A stretch of DNA of 36,119 bases, from contig JAIXXZ010000070.1 in the NCBI GenBank assembly GCA_027490465.1, forward strand, positions 1-36,119, written 5' to 3'. Position numbers and translations under genes: made by a program. The notes under the pieces are model-generated. The model was not told the DNA's origin, made no database searches, and was given only the letters and a program-made list of their open reading frames with translations. Below are positions 16,036 through 24,255 of the stretch, one piece after another. Positions within the stretch are counted from its first letter, which is position 1. Each line of letters begins with the position of its first letter. Source of the DNA: Oxalobacteraceae bacterium (GTDB lineage: Bacteria > Pseudomonadota > Gammaproteobacteria > Burkholderiales > Burkholderiaceae_D).

Positions 16036-17370
16036 ATGTCTGCGCGTGACCCATTCCCTCACTTGCTGCTGCCCTCCGGTCGCAAAGCTGGATTCGTGCT
16101 GCTCGTGCTTCTCATATGCGTGCTCGCACATTTGTTCGTGATTCAATGGGCCAAAGACAGTCTCGCCATGGTATTGCTGCTTGATGATAAAGAAGATGTC
16201 ATCGAGGTCACGCTGCAAACGATGACGACACCCGAAAGCCGGGCGGCGATACCAGAGCCGCCAGCACCCGCAACAACCGCCTCGGAAACCCCGCCACCGC
16301 GCTTGCCCAACATTCCGGAGACAAACACGGCACCGGCCACAAACGAAGCTGCAACCCCCGTTGTCACCGGCCCAGATCCTGCGCCGCCCCCGGGCCAAAC
16401 AAGCACGTCCGCCGAGGCAGTGAATGAAACAGCATTGGCGGCGGTGGCAGCGTCGCCGACAGAGCCCGTATTGCCGCCAGCACCAAGCCCGGTTCAATCG
16501 CATGCACCACCGGAACCCGCTCCAGAGCAAACTCGCGCATCACCGGAACCAACTGAGGAACCGCCGCGCGCATCACCGGAACCAACTGAGGAACCGCCGC
16601 GTGCATCACCGGAACCTAATGCGGAACCGACTCGCGCACCACCGGCACCAGTTCCATCACAAACTGATGTATCTCCATCAGCACCCTCAACTACGGCAGA
16701 TACGCCCCGCCTGTTTTCCCGCATCAGCCTGCCACCATCTGCCGATCTCAGCTATGACGCGGTCGCCATCAAAGGCAGTAGCAAGGTCGAAGGTCGGGGT
16801 CTGGTGAAGTGGGTGCAGGATGGTCGACAGTACTCGATCACGGGTGAAGCCTCCGTATTGTTTTTATCCGTGCTCAGCTACCGCAGTGAAGGTCGCCTCA
16901 GCGAAATCGGTATCTTGCCCGAGCTCTACACGGAAAAGCGTATGGGAAAATCGTCGACCAATACGCATTTTCATCGCGAGCGTCAGACGATCAGTTTTTC
17001 GGCTTCGACCAACAACTATCCGGTCAAAGGCGGCGAACAGGATCGCGGCAGCGTTTTCTGGCAACTGGCCGGTCTGGCGCGCGGTAATCCTGAGAAGCTG
17101 CAGGCAGGCTTGTCATTCGATCTGATCATCGCAGGTAGCCGCACGGCTGATCCGTGGCGGGTGACGGTGCATGGGAGGGAGCCCGTCGCGCTGGGGCAGG
17201 GCCGCACTGATGCCTGGCATATGAGCCTGGTGAGACCTGATGGCGGCACCGACTACCAGCTCGAGGTCTGGATCGCCCCCGGACAGGACTGGTATCCAGT
17301 CAAAATCATGTATGTAGATCGCAAGGGGACATCGCTTGGGTTAACCTTATCGAAACTGGAAAAAAAATAA
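16036..17370 (+). CDS. DUF3108 protein with TonB-like membrane anchor and proline-rich stalk
   Basis: The layout is a short cytoplasmic N-terminus, one membrane helix (about residues 18-37, GFVLLVLLICVLAHLFVIQW), a long Pro/Glu/Ala-rich stalk (about 60-225) containing tandem 11-residue repeats of the RASPEPTEEPP type, then a DUF3108 domain (about 230-444) with the block VKGGEQDRGSVFWQL. The stalk resembles those of TonB-type proteins that cross the periplasm. The function of DUF3108 is not established, though a link to the cell envelope is likely. The gene diverges from phaM and is followed by a paralog of its C-terminal domain starting 38 bases downstream, then queC, all in one direction. 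Confidence 0.8.
   Translation: MSARDPFPHLLLPSGRKAGFVLLVLLICVLAHLFVIQWAKDSLAMVLLLDDKEDVIEVTLQTMTTPESRAAIPEPPAPATTASETPPPRLPNIPETNTAPATNEAATPVVTGPDPAPPPGQTSTSAEAVNETALAAVAASPTEPVLPPAPSPVQSHAPPEPAPEQTRASPEPTEEPPRASPEPTEEPPRASPEPNAEPTRAPPAPVPSQTDVSPSAPSTTADTPRLFSRISLPPSADLSYDAVAIKGSSKVEGRGLVKWVQDGRQYSITGEASVLFLSVLSYRSEGRLSEIGILPELYTEKRMGKSSTNTHFHRERQTISFSASTNNYPVKGGEQDRGSVFWQLAGLARGNPEKLQAGLSFDLIIAGSRTADPWRVTVHGREPVALGQGRTDAWHMSLVRPDGGTDYQLEVWIAPGQDWYPVKIMYVDRKGTSLGLTLSKLEKK
16501..16665 (+). repeat. Tandem 33-bp coding repeat (about five units)
   Basis: Units of 33 bases begin at 16501, 16534, 16567, 16600 and 16633. The second and third are nearly identical (CGCGCATCACCGGAACCAAC plus 13 more bases) and the outer ones are diverged. 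Each encodes eleven residues of the RASPEPTEEPP type within the proline-rich stalk. The unit length keeps the reading frame, so copy number can vary without breaking the gene. Confidence 0.85.
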
Positions 17371-17408
17371 ACACCAACATCCCCATGCCCTACCTGAAAG
17401 AAAAGACA

Positions 17409-18146
17409 ATGAGAATGATATTGAAAAAATTCCCGCTGCTGGTGGTCGGCCTATGGTTAAGCCTGAGCCTGACGCACGCACAAGACAAGATGACAGGCAA
17501 TCCGCCACCATCGAGCCAGTTGCAATACCGGCTACGTGCTGACATCAAGGGGCTATCCGTCGAGGGGAGCGGCCAAATTGATTGGCAAGCCGATGCAAAA
17601 CAATACCGATTGGTCTTCGATACTTCCACCCAGCTGACAGGTCAGCTGATGTCGGAGAAAAGCGAGGGTGCCATTGATCGCAGCGGACTGGTGCCGACGA
17701 ATTTTTTACTGAAGCGCATACGCAAGGAACCTGTGACGGTGATCTTTGATCGTCGCGCAGGTCAGATCAATTTTGCTGGTGATGTTCCCCCTTACAAAAT
17801 TCAAGGTGGCGAACAAGACCGACTCAGTGTCATCTGGCAATTATTATCGGTGGCGCGCGCTCGCCCAGGCAGTTTCGTTCCTGGTTCGAGCTGGAAATTT
17901 TTTGTCGCTGGTCATCGTGGCGGCGAATCCTGGACCTTTCAGGTGAAAGACAAACAGCGGCTTCGCACCAGCCTTGGTGAAATTGACACCTTGCACGTCG
18001 CGCATGTACCAGGTGACCCCGGCAATGGAAGACAAGTCGAGATCTGGCTCGCGCCATCGCAGGAATGGTTCCCGGTACGTATTCGCTTTACTGAATCCGG
18101 CGGCGATGCAATCGAGCAGACGATAGAAAAAATTACAAAGAAATGA
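17409..18146 (+). CDS. Exported DUF3108 protein
   Basis: About 245 residues starting at ATG 17409 ([17 protein letters not shown]), with a signal peptide ending LTHAQ. The AG-rich stretch GAAAGAAAAG just upstream can act as a ribosome site. The ATG at 17385 has none. The mature domain is a paralog of the C-terminal half of the preceding protein: both share the GGEQDR-SV-WQL block ([16 protein letters not shown] here), the following [17 protein letters not shown]-type stretch and a C-terminal [16 protein letters not shown] motif. It lacks the stalk and membrane anchor. The stop overlaps the start of queC by four bases, so the two are co-translated, although no functional link is known. Confidence 0.85.
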   Translation: MRMILKKFPLLVVGLWLSLSLTHAQDKMTGNPPPSSQLQYRLRADIKGLSVEGSGQIDWQADAKQYRLVFDTSTQLTGQLMSEKSEGAIDRSGLVPTNFLLKRIRKEPVTVIFDRRAGQINFAGDVPPYKIQGGEQDRLSVIWQLLSVARARPGSFVPGSSWKFFVAGHRGGESWTFQVKDKQRLRTSLGEIDTLHVAHVPGDPGNGRQVEIWLAPSQEWFPVRIRFTESGGDAIEQTIEKITKK

Positions 18147-18877
18147 GTTCTTCAGCACTGGTGCTGTTTTCAGGTGGTCAGGATTCGACCACCTGTCTGG
18201 CTTGGGCGCTGTCACGCTATGCGCGCGTCGAGACGTTGGGATTTGACTATGGCCAGCGGCATTCGGTCGAGCTCAGCCTGCGATTACCTCTGCTGTCATC
18301 CCTGCGCGACTTGAATGCCGAATGGCATCAGCGCTTGGGTGAAGATCACCTGCTCGATCTCTCACTGCTGGGAAAAATTTCCGACACTGCGCTCACGCGC
18401 GATACGGCGATTGCGATGCAGGCGAATGGTTTGCCGAATACCTTCGTGCCAGGTCGTAATCTGCTGTTCATTACGATTGCAGCAGCGCTGGCCTACCGTC
18501 GCGGTATCGATGTCATCGTCGGCGGCATGTGCGAGACGGATTACTCCGGTTATCCGGACTGTCGCGATGAAAGTCTGCGCGCGCTCGAATCAGCGCTGCA
18601 ACTCGGCATGGCAACCACGCTGTCACTGCGAACACCGCTGATGTGGCTGAACAAGGCAGCGACCTGGCAGCTTGCTCAGGATCTGGGTGGTGAGCCACTG
18701 GTAGCGCTGATACGCACGGATACGCATACCTGCTACCTGGGTGAGCGGGGCCTCTTGCATGACTGGGGTCATGGCTGTGGCACTTGCCCGGCGTGTGAAT
18801 TGCGGGCGAATGGCTATCGTGAATACGCCGCTGGCATATCAACGAAAGACACTGGATCCCGGCTTTCGCCGGGATGA
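18143..18877 (+). CDS. queC: 7-cyano-7-deazaguanine synthase QueC
   Basis: QueC converts 7-carboxy-7-deazaguanine to preQ0 with ATP and ammonia in queuosine biosynthesis. The ATP-pyrophosphatase P-loop SGGQDSTTC is at residues 10-18, the conserved [20 protein letters not shown] is at about 105-124, and the zinc-binding cysteines lie in [11 protein letters not shown] and [15 protein letters not shown] near the C-terminus. The start ATG overlaps the DUF3108 stop. The last eleven or so residues ([10 protein letters not shown]) and the TGA stop are supplied by the dispersed repeat at 18844-18879. The family normally ends shortly after [10 protein letters not shown], so this tail is an added extension. 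Confidence 0.95.
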   Translation: MSSSALVLFSGGQDSTTCLAWALSRYARVETLGFDYGQRHSVELSLRLPLLSSLRDLNAEWHQRLGEDHLLDLSLLGKISDTALTRDTAIAMQANGLPNTFVPGRNLLFITIAAALAYRRGIDVIVGGMCETDYSGYPDCRDESLRALESALQLGMATTLSLRTPLMWLNKAATWQLAQDLGGEPLVALIRTDTHTCYLGERGLLHDWGHGCGTCPACELRANGYREYAAGISTKDTGSRLSPG

Positions 18878-18879
18878 CG
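18844..18879 (+). repeat. Dispersed 36-bp hairpin repeat, copy 2
   Basis: This is the same unit as at 2703-2738: GAAAGAC, then a perfect 8-bp inverted repeat (ATCCCGGC at 18856-18863 and GCCGGGAT at 18868-18875) around a TTTC loop, then GACG. It overlaps the end of queC and supplies that gene's stop codon. There is no T-run after the stem. It sits between the convergent ends of queC and the indolepyruvate oxidoreductase gene. Confidence 0.6.
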
Positions 18880-18909
18880 GTAGAAATATTGCAGCCACCT
18901 GAACAGCAC

Positions 18910-21900
18910 TCAGGCCGCGTGACGCCCCGAATCCGGCACAGACGTCGTTGTCGGCTTCAACGCATCAAGCAGCTTGGCTTCTTTCTGCTTGGCGTTTTTC
19001 AAATGCCGTTCTTTCACATGACCATAACCCCGGATATCTTCCGGAATACTGGCCAGCTCTACCATCTGCGACAAATTATCGCTGCTCAGTGTCGGCAGCA
19101 GCGCTGCAATGGTATTGCGATACTCAAGGATCAAAGCACGTTCGCTCTTGCGCTCATCAGTATGACCAAAGGGATCCAGAAGACTGCCACGGAGGAAGCG
19201 TAGCTTTGCCAGCAGCGGGAAGACCATACCGACCCAGCTACCGAACTGACGCTTGATCAGATGACCATTCGCATCGCGATCTGACAGCAGTGGCGGCGCG
19301 AGATGGTATTTGATCGAATAATTGCCTTCGAACATACCTGCAATTTTTTGTTTGAATGCCGGATCGCTGTGCAAACGCGCGACTTCGTACTCATCCTTGT
19401 AGGCCATGAGCTTGAAGAAATAACGCGCAACGGTTTCGGTCAGACGCAGGCTCTGTCCGGCTGATACCAACTTGCTCTCCGCGGCGCGTACTTGCTCGAC
19501 AAATTGCCGATAGCTATCGGCATAGGCTGCGTTTTGATAATCCGTGAGGAAGCTTGTGCGTCGCTTGATCATTTCATCGAGCGTTGGCGCGCGCTTGAAT
19601 TCGATCACCTGTGCCGGTGCGAGCGCCTTCATTTCTTTCTCGACTGCCGACAGATCATCGGCTGCCAGACGACCCCAGGCAAAGGACTGCTGATTGAAAT
19701 CAACGGAGACGCCATTGAGTTCAATCGCTTTCAGCAGTGCCTGCTCGGAGAGTGGCACCCAGCCGCGCTGGAATGCATAACCGAGCATGAACATATTGGT
19801 CGCAATCGCATCGCCCATCAACGTGGTCGCGATCTTGCCGGCCTCGACAGCAGCGACGGCTTCATCACCACAGGCTTTACGAATATTGTCCGCCGCACTG
19901 GCATCCGGATAAACCCAATCCGGATTTCTGACAAACGCAGCTGTCGGCGCGAGTGTGGCGTTGATGACCGCATGCGTGCGGCCACTGCCCATGCGTGCAA
20001 TTGCGTCCTTGCTGGCGGCAACAATCACATCGCAGCCAATCACGAGATCGGCTGCACCGGTGCCAACGCGCGTGGAATGGATCTGATCATCTTTTTCTGC
20101 CAGACGTACATGCGACATCACCGGTCCGCCTTTTTGTGCGAGACCGCTCATGTCGAGCACGCTGCACGCCTTGCCAGCAACGTGTGCGGCCATCGCCAGA
20201 ATCTGGCCCACGGTCACCACGCCGGTACCACCGATACCGGTGACCAGCACACCGAAAGGTTCACCGAGCGAGGGCAGTTGCGGTGCGCTGAGCTTTGCTG
20301 CACGCGACATCGCAGAAATCGCGCTACCGCTGGCATCTTTCATCGCTGCTTTTTTCGGTTTCTTCAGCTGTCCGCCTTCGACCGTCACAAAGCTTGGGCA
20401 GAAACCGGTCACGCAAGAGAAGTCCTTGTTGCAGCTGGACTGATTGATCTGGCGCTTGCGACCGAATTCGGTCTCCAGTGGCTCGACTGACAAACAATTC
20501 GATTTGACGCTGCAATCACCGCAACCTTCACACACCGCCTCATTGATCACAGCACGCTTGGCCGGATCAGGGAAGGCATTGCGCTTGCGGCGACGACGCT
20601 TCTCGGATGCACAGGTCTGGTCATAAATGATGGCGGAGACGCCTTTGACTTCGCGCATTTCACGCTGCACAGCATCGAGTTCACTGCGATGACGAATCGT
20701 CACACCCGGTGCCCAGTTGGTGGTGGCCGGGTATTTGTCGGGCTCATCGGTGACCACGACAATCGGCGTCACACCCTCAGCAGCGACCTGACGCGAAATC
20801 GTCGCGGGATCCAGCGGGCCATCATGGGTCTGACCACCGGTCATGGCAACCGCATCGTTGAACAGAATCTTGTAGGTCATGTTGACCTTGGCTGCAGCCG
20901 ATGCACGAATCGCCAGCAGGCCTGAGTGGTAGTACGTACCGTCGCCGATGTTGGCGAATACATGCTGCTCGGTGGTGAAGGGCGCATGACCAATCCAGGT
21001 CGTGCCCTCGGCACCCATGTGCGTGAAGGTGGAAGTGGAGCGATCCATCCACAAGGCCATGTAGTGGCAACCGATGCCAGCCAGTGCGCGACTGCCTTCC
21101 GGCACACGCGTGGATGTGTTGTGCGGACAGCCGGAGCAAAAATACGGCGTGCGGTCTTTTTGCGGATTGGCGCCAGTGCTGACTTTCAGCACCGCTTCGC
21201 GCGACTCCAGATAGGCAATGCGTTCACGCACACGCTGCTCGACGGGATGACCGGCAAAGTATTTCGAGATGCGCGCCGCAATCGCACGCGCGACTTGCGT
21301 CGGGTTCAATTCATAGGTGCCCGGCAGCAGCCATTCGCCATGACCGGTGCGACGCGTATTGCTCCACTCGCCGGTGTCATCAAACTTGCCAACCACGCGG
21401 GGCCGCACATCATTGCGCCAGTTATAGAGTTCTTCCTTGAGCTGATATTCAAGCAGCTGACGTTTTTCTTCAACGACCAGAATTTCTTCCAGACCGGTCG
21501 CAAACGCGCGCGTGCCTTCGGCTTCGAGTGGCCAGCTCATACCCACTTTGTAGAGACGCAAGCCGATATCGCGTGCAACGGACTCGTTGATACCCAGATC
21601 TTCCAGCGCCTGACGCGTGTCGAGATAAGATTTACCTGCTGTCATGATGCCGAAGCGTGCATTCGGGCTGTCCCAAATCACGCGATTGAGGTGATTCGCG
21701 CGCGCATAGGCGAGCGCTGCGTACCACTTGTAATTGACCAGTCGCTCTTCCTGCTCGAGGATGCCATCCGGCCAGCGAATGTTGAGACCACCGGCAGGCA
21801 TGTCGAAATCACCGGGCAGGGCAATCTGCACGCGCTCGGGATCAATGTCGACCGTAGCGCCGGATTCCACCACATCGGTCACGCATTTCATCGCGACCCA

Positions 21901-22515
21901 CAGACCGGTGTAACGGCTCATTGCAAAACCATGCAGGCCGTAATCGAGATATTCCTGTACCGATGAGGGATAAAGCACCGGCAAGCCGCAGGCTTTCAGA
22001 ATGTGTTCGCTCTGGTGCGCGTTGGTGGATGATTTGGCCGCATGATCGTCGCCTGCCAGTGCAAGCACGCCGCCGTTTGGCGCGGTGCCTGCGGCCACCG
22101 CATGCTTGAAGACGTCACCAGATCGGTCAACACCGGGGCCTTTGCCGTACCAGATCGAAAACACGCCATCGTATTTCGCCCCCGGAAAAAGATTGACCTG
22201 CTGTGTGCCCCAGATCGAGGTCGCGGCGAGATCTTCATTGACGCCAGGCTGAAAGCGCACGTGATGCGCCTCAAGATGCTTTCTGGCTTTGGCGGCGGTC
22301 TGATCGACGCTGCCCAGCGGCGAGCCGCGATAGCCGGTGATAAAACCTGCGGTATTGAGGCCAGCGGCAAGATCGCGCTGACGCTGCATCATCGGCAAAC
22401 GAACCAGCGCCTGCGTGCCGGTCAGGAAGACGCGGCCGCGTTCCAGCGTGTATTTGTCATCCAGTGATATGGAATCCGGCTGCAGCGCCTGCTGCTTGTC
22501 CAGTGGTGCGTTCAT
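18910..22515 (-). CDS. Indolepyruvate ferredoxin oxidoreductase family protein (fused subunits)
   Basis: This very large (1201 residue) cytosolic enzyme fuses the alpha and gamma parts of indolepyruvate/2-ketoacid:ferredoxin oxidoreductase. It oxidatively decarboxylates aryl- or branched-chain 2-oxoacids with thiamine diphosphate and CoA. Visible in order are an N-terminal pyrimidine-binding region (GYRGSPLGSVDQTA), a TPP-binding region (GDGTYYHSGLLAIRASAA, then LFNDAVAMTGGQTHDG), a cysteine-rich Fe-S region (VCEGCGDCSVKSNC, SSCNKDFSCVTGFCP), the gamma-type domain beginning GVLVTGIGGTGVVTVGQI, and a C-terminal extension. The ATG at 22515 has GGGGAG upstream. The divergent LysR gene is the likely regulator. 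The exact 2-oxoacid used is unknown. Confidence 0.92.
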   Translation of the reverse strand: MNAPLDKQQALQPDSISLDDKYTLERGRVFLTGTQALVRLPMMQRQRDLAAGLNTAGFITGYRGSPLGSVDQTAAKARKHLEAHHVRFQPGVNEDLAATSIWGTQQVNLFPGAKYDGVFSIWYGKGPGVDRSGDVFKHAVAAGTAPNGGVLALAGDDHAAKSSTNAHQSEHILKACGLPVLYPSSVQEYLDYGLHGFAMSRYTGLWVAMKCVTDVVESGATVDIDPERVQIALPGDFDMPAGGLNIRWPDGILEQEERLVNYKWYAALAYARANHLNRVIWDSPNARFGIMTAGKSYLDTRQALEDLGINESVARDIGLRLYKVGMSWPLEAEGTRAFATGLEEILVVEEKRQLLEYQLKEELYNWRNDVRPRVVGKFDDTGEWSNTRRTGHGEWLLPGTYELNPTQVARAIAARISKYFAGHPVEQRVRERIAYLESREAVLKVSTGANPQKDRTPYFCSGCPHNTSTRVPEGSRALAGIGCHYMALWMDRSTSTFTHMGAEGTTWIGHAPFTTEQHVFANIGDGTYYHSGLLAIRASAAAKVNMTYKILFNDAVAMTGGQTHDGPLDPATISRQVAAEGVTPIVVVTDEPDKYPATTNWAPGVTIRHRSELDAVQREMREVKGVSAIIYDQTCASEKRRRRKRNAFPDPAKRAVINEAVCEGCGDCSVKSNCLSVEPLETEFGRKRQINQSSCNKDFSCVTGFCPSFVTVEGGQLKKPKKAAMKDASGSAISAMSRAAKLSAPQLPSLGEPFGVLVTGIGGTGVVTVGQILAMAAHVAGKACSVLDMSGLAQKGGPVMSHVRLAEKDDQIHSTRVGTGAADLVIGCDVIVAASKDAIARMGSGRTHAVINATLAPTAAFVRNPDWVYPDASAADNIRKACGDEAVAAVEAGKIATTLMGDAIATNMFMLGYAFQRGWVPLSEQALLKAIELNGVSVDFNQQSFAWGRLAADDLSAVEKEMKALAPAQVIEFKRAPTLDEMIKRRTSFLTDYQNAAYADSYRQFVEQVRAAESKLVSAGQSLRLTETVARYFFKLMAYKDEYEVARLHSDPAFKQKIAGMFEGNYSIKYHLAPPLLSDRDANGHLIKRQFGSWVGMVFPLLAKLRFLRGSLLDPFGHTDERKSERALILEYRNTIAALLPTLSSDNLSQMVELASIPEDIRGYGHVKERHLKNAKQKEAKLLDALKPTTTSVPDSGRHAA

Positions 22516-22600
22516 GACGATCTCCCCGCAGTTTTATAGCTATGCGCCAGAGTATAGGCAGTGGCTAAGGTATCGTAAAATCACAAAAACGCAAGCTTAA

Positions 22601-22617
22601 TATCTGAAAAACTGATA
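22601..22617. promoter_or_regulatory. Candidate LysR-type operator between the divergent genes
   Basis: The 17 bases TATC-N9-GATA contain a T-N11-A core within ATC-N9-GAT, the classic binding pattern of LysR regulators. It lies 18 bases before the lysR start and about 85 bases before the oxidoreductase start, where an autoregulating LysR protein would bind. A second TATC occurs at 22571-22574 without an obvious partner. Confidence 0.4.
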
Positions 22618-22634
22618 CCTTTTGGCGATCGCCC

Positions 22635-23543
22635 ATGCCCATTAACAACGTCACCCTGCGGCAATTGCGCTATTTCGTATCGGCGGCCCGTAACGGCCAG
22701 TTTTCCATGGCGGCCTCGAGCGAAAACGTGTCCCAGTCAGCCATCACCAATGCGGTGCTGGCGCTGGAAAAAGAGCTGGGCGTACGGCTTTTCTATCGTC
22801 TGGCACAAGGGGTGTCGCTGACGCCGGAAGGTCAGGATTTTTTTCTTCAGGCCTGCCACATTCTCGATTCGGTCCGTGATGCCACCCACAAGCCCCGCTT
22901 CCGCGCACCCCAATTGCGCGGCACGGTAAAAATGGCGGCGTCTTACACGGTGCTGGGCTATCTGCTGCCGGATCTGCTGGCGCGCTTCAGGGCCAGCTAC
23001 CCTGAAGTGGAAATCGACTTGCGGGATATGGACCGGGCGAGCATTGAGCAGGCAGTGCTCAACCGAGATGTCGATCTGGGGGTGGCCATTCTTTCGAATA
23101 TCCGCCGACCCGAGCGTTTCGGTCATGCGGTCATGGTGCGCTCGCGGCGTCAGCTGTGGGTCGCGCCGGATCATGCGCTGGCGAAAATCCCGTCGCCCTC
23201 GCTGAAAGACATCGCGCAGCATCCTTACATCATGGTCACCACCGACGAGGCCGAAGAAGCCACCCTGGCTTACTGGAAATCACGCCGCATCAAACCCAAT
23301 ATTGTTTTTCGTACGACCTCAACCGAGGCGGTGCGTGGTCTGGTGGCACATGGTTTCGGCGTGACCGTGCTCTCGGACATGGTGTTTCGTCCCTGGTCGC
23401 TGGAGGGTAAGCGCATCGAGGCGCGCCCTATCCTGGATCTTGTGCCGCCTATGGAGGTCGGTGCAGTCTGGCATCCCGACGGAAAAATGAATACCCACGC
23501 AGAAGCTTTGCAGCAGTTTTTGCTGCATGCCTATGGGCAGTGA
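22635..23543 (+). CDS. LysR family transcriptional regulator
   Basis: This 302-residue protein has an N-terminal winged helix-turn-helix (TLRQLRYFVSAARNGQFSMA, then SQSAITNAVLALEKELGVRL and LTPEGQDFF, about residues 7-70) and a periplasmic-binding-protein-like effector domain (about 95-300). It is transcribed away from the indolepyruvate oxidoreductase gene, the usual arrangement for a LysR protein and its target. The effector is probably a 2-oxoacid or aromatic intermediate, by inference. The ATG at 22635 lacks a strong ribosome site but matches the family N-terminus. Confidence 0.93.
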   Translation: MPINNVTLRQLRYFVSAARNGQFSMAASSENVSQSAITNAVLALEKELGVRLFYRLAQGVSLTPEGQDFFLQACHILDSVRDATHKPRFRAPQLRGTVKMAASYTVLGYLLPDLLARFRASYPEVEIDLRDMDRASIEQAVLNRDVDLGVAILSNIRRPERFGHAVMVRSRRQLWVAPDHALAKIPSPSLKDIAQHPYIMVTTDEAEEATLAYWKSRRIKPNIVFRTTSTEAVRGLVAHGFGVTVLSDMVFRPWSLEGKRIEARPILDLVPPMEVGAVWHPDGKMNTHAEALQQFLLHAYGQ

Positions 23544-23673
23544 GCATTTCTCTGATCTTTCTGTAACAAGCGGTAAACCCGATGCCTCACCCTAGCTCTG
23601 GCACGCCATCATTGGCATGCCGGGTCAGACCTTATGGACAGTACCCGGTAACCAACCCAAGTAAAGGTGACAC

Positions 23674-24171
23674 ATGAAACTGCACACATTCCGCTGGTTA
23701 ATGATGGCGGGACTGCTGACCGGCAGTCTGGCACACGCTGATCATCATCAAAAAGGCGAGGGCAGGCATGACGACGATATGCACGGTGATGCCATGCACG
23801 GCGAAAGAACGCCGCCCATGTTCGGACAGTTTGACAAGAACAAAGATGGCCGCGTAAGTCGCGAAGAAGCGCGCGAAGGCATGGACCGCCTGTTCGCCGA
23901 AGCAGACACCAACAAGGACGGCTTTATCTCCACTGAGGAAATGCAGGCCCATCACCGCGCGATGCGCGAACAGTTCAGACAGAGCATGCGCGACTACTGG
24001 AAAAAAGCCGATACCGATGGTGATGGTGCCTTGAGCAAAGCCGAGGCAGAAGCCGGAAAAATGCCGCGACTGGTGCGCGACTTCGAGAAACTGGACAAGA
24101 ACAAGGATGGCAAGCTGACACCCGACGAAATGGCGGCAGCACCGCGCCACAAGATGGCGCCACAACCGTAA
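23674..24171 (+). CDS. Exported calcium-binding protein with four EF-hands
   Basis: A 165-residue secreted protein with a signal peptide (about 1-22, ending SLAHA). A His/Asp/Met-rich segment (about 23-44) may bind other metals. Four EF-hand loops follow at 54-65 (DKNKDGRVSREE), 78-89 (DTNKDGFISTEE), 113-124 (DTDGDGALSKAE) and 141-152 (DKNKDGKLTPDE). All four have the canonical acidic and Gly positions, so calcium binding is likely. The ATG at 23674 has AAAGGTG upstream. A strong terminator follows at 24222-24255. The physiological role of such proteins in proteobacteria is mostly unknown. Confidence 0.9.
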   Translation: MKLHTFRWLMMAGLLTGSLAHADHHQKGEGRHDDDMHGDAMHGERTPPMFGQFDKNKDGRVSREEAREGMDRLFAEADTNKDGFISTEEMQAHHRAMREQFRQSMRDYWKKADTDGDGALSKAEAEAGKMPRLVRDFEKLDKNKDGKLTPDEMAAAPRHKMAPQP

Positions 24172-24221
24172 TACCTTGATTTACCGATTGGTCTGAACCC
24201 CGCGCCACCCTCCGGCGCGTT

Positions 24222-24255
24222 GCGGACCCCATCAATGATGTGGGTCCGCTTTTTT
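24222..24255 (+). terminator. Rho-independent terminator overlapping the 3' end of cca
   Basis: An 8-bp stem (GCGGACCC at 24222-24229 and GGGTCCGC at 24242-24249) is followed by six T residues (24250-24255). It ends transcription of the EF-hand gene. The same bases on the minus strand encode the last residues (KKADPHH) and stop of cca. No T-run follows in the minus direction, so it works one way only. Confidence 0.85.

Noticed and set aside
16501-16665. Regular repeats considered as a CRISPR array
   Set aside because: Units are contiguous with no spacers and lie in frame in a proline-rich coding region.
19492-21966. Two plus-strand frames of more than 330 codons (19492-20490 and 20926-21966)
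   Set aside because: Both are antisense to the indolepyruvate oxidoreductase gene and show no family motifs.
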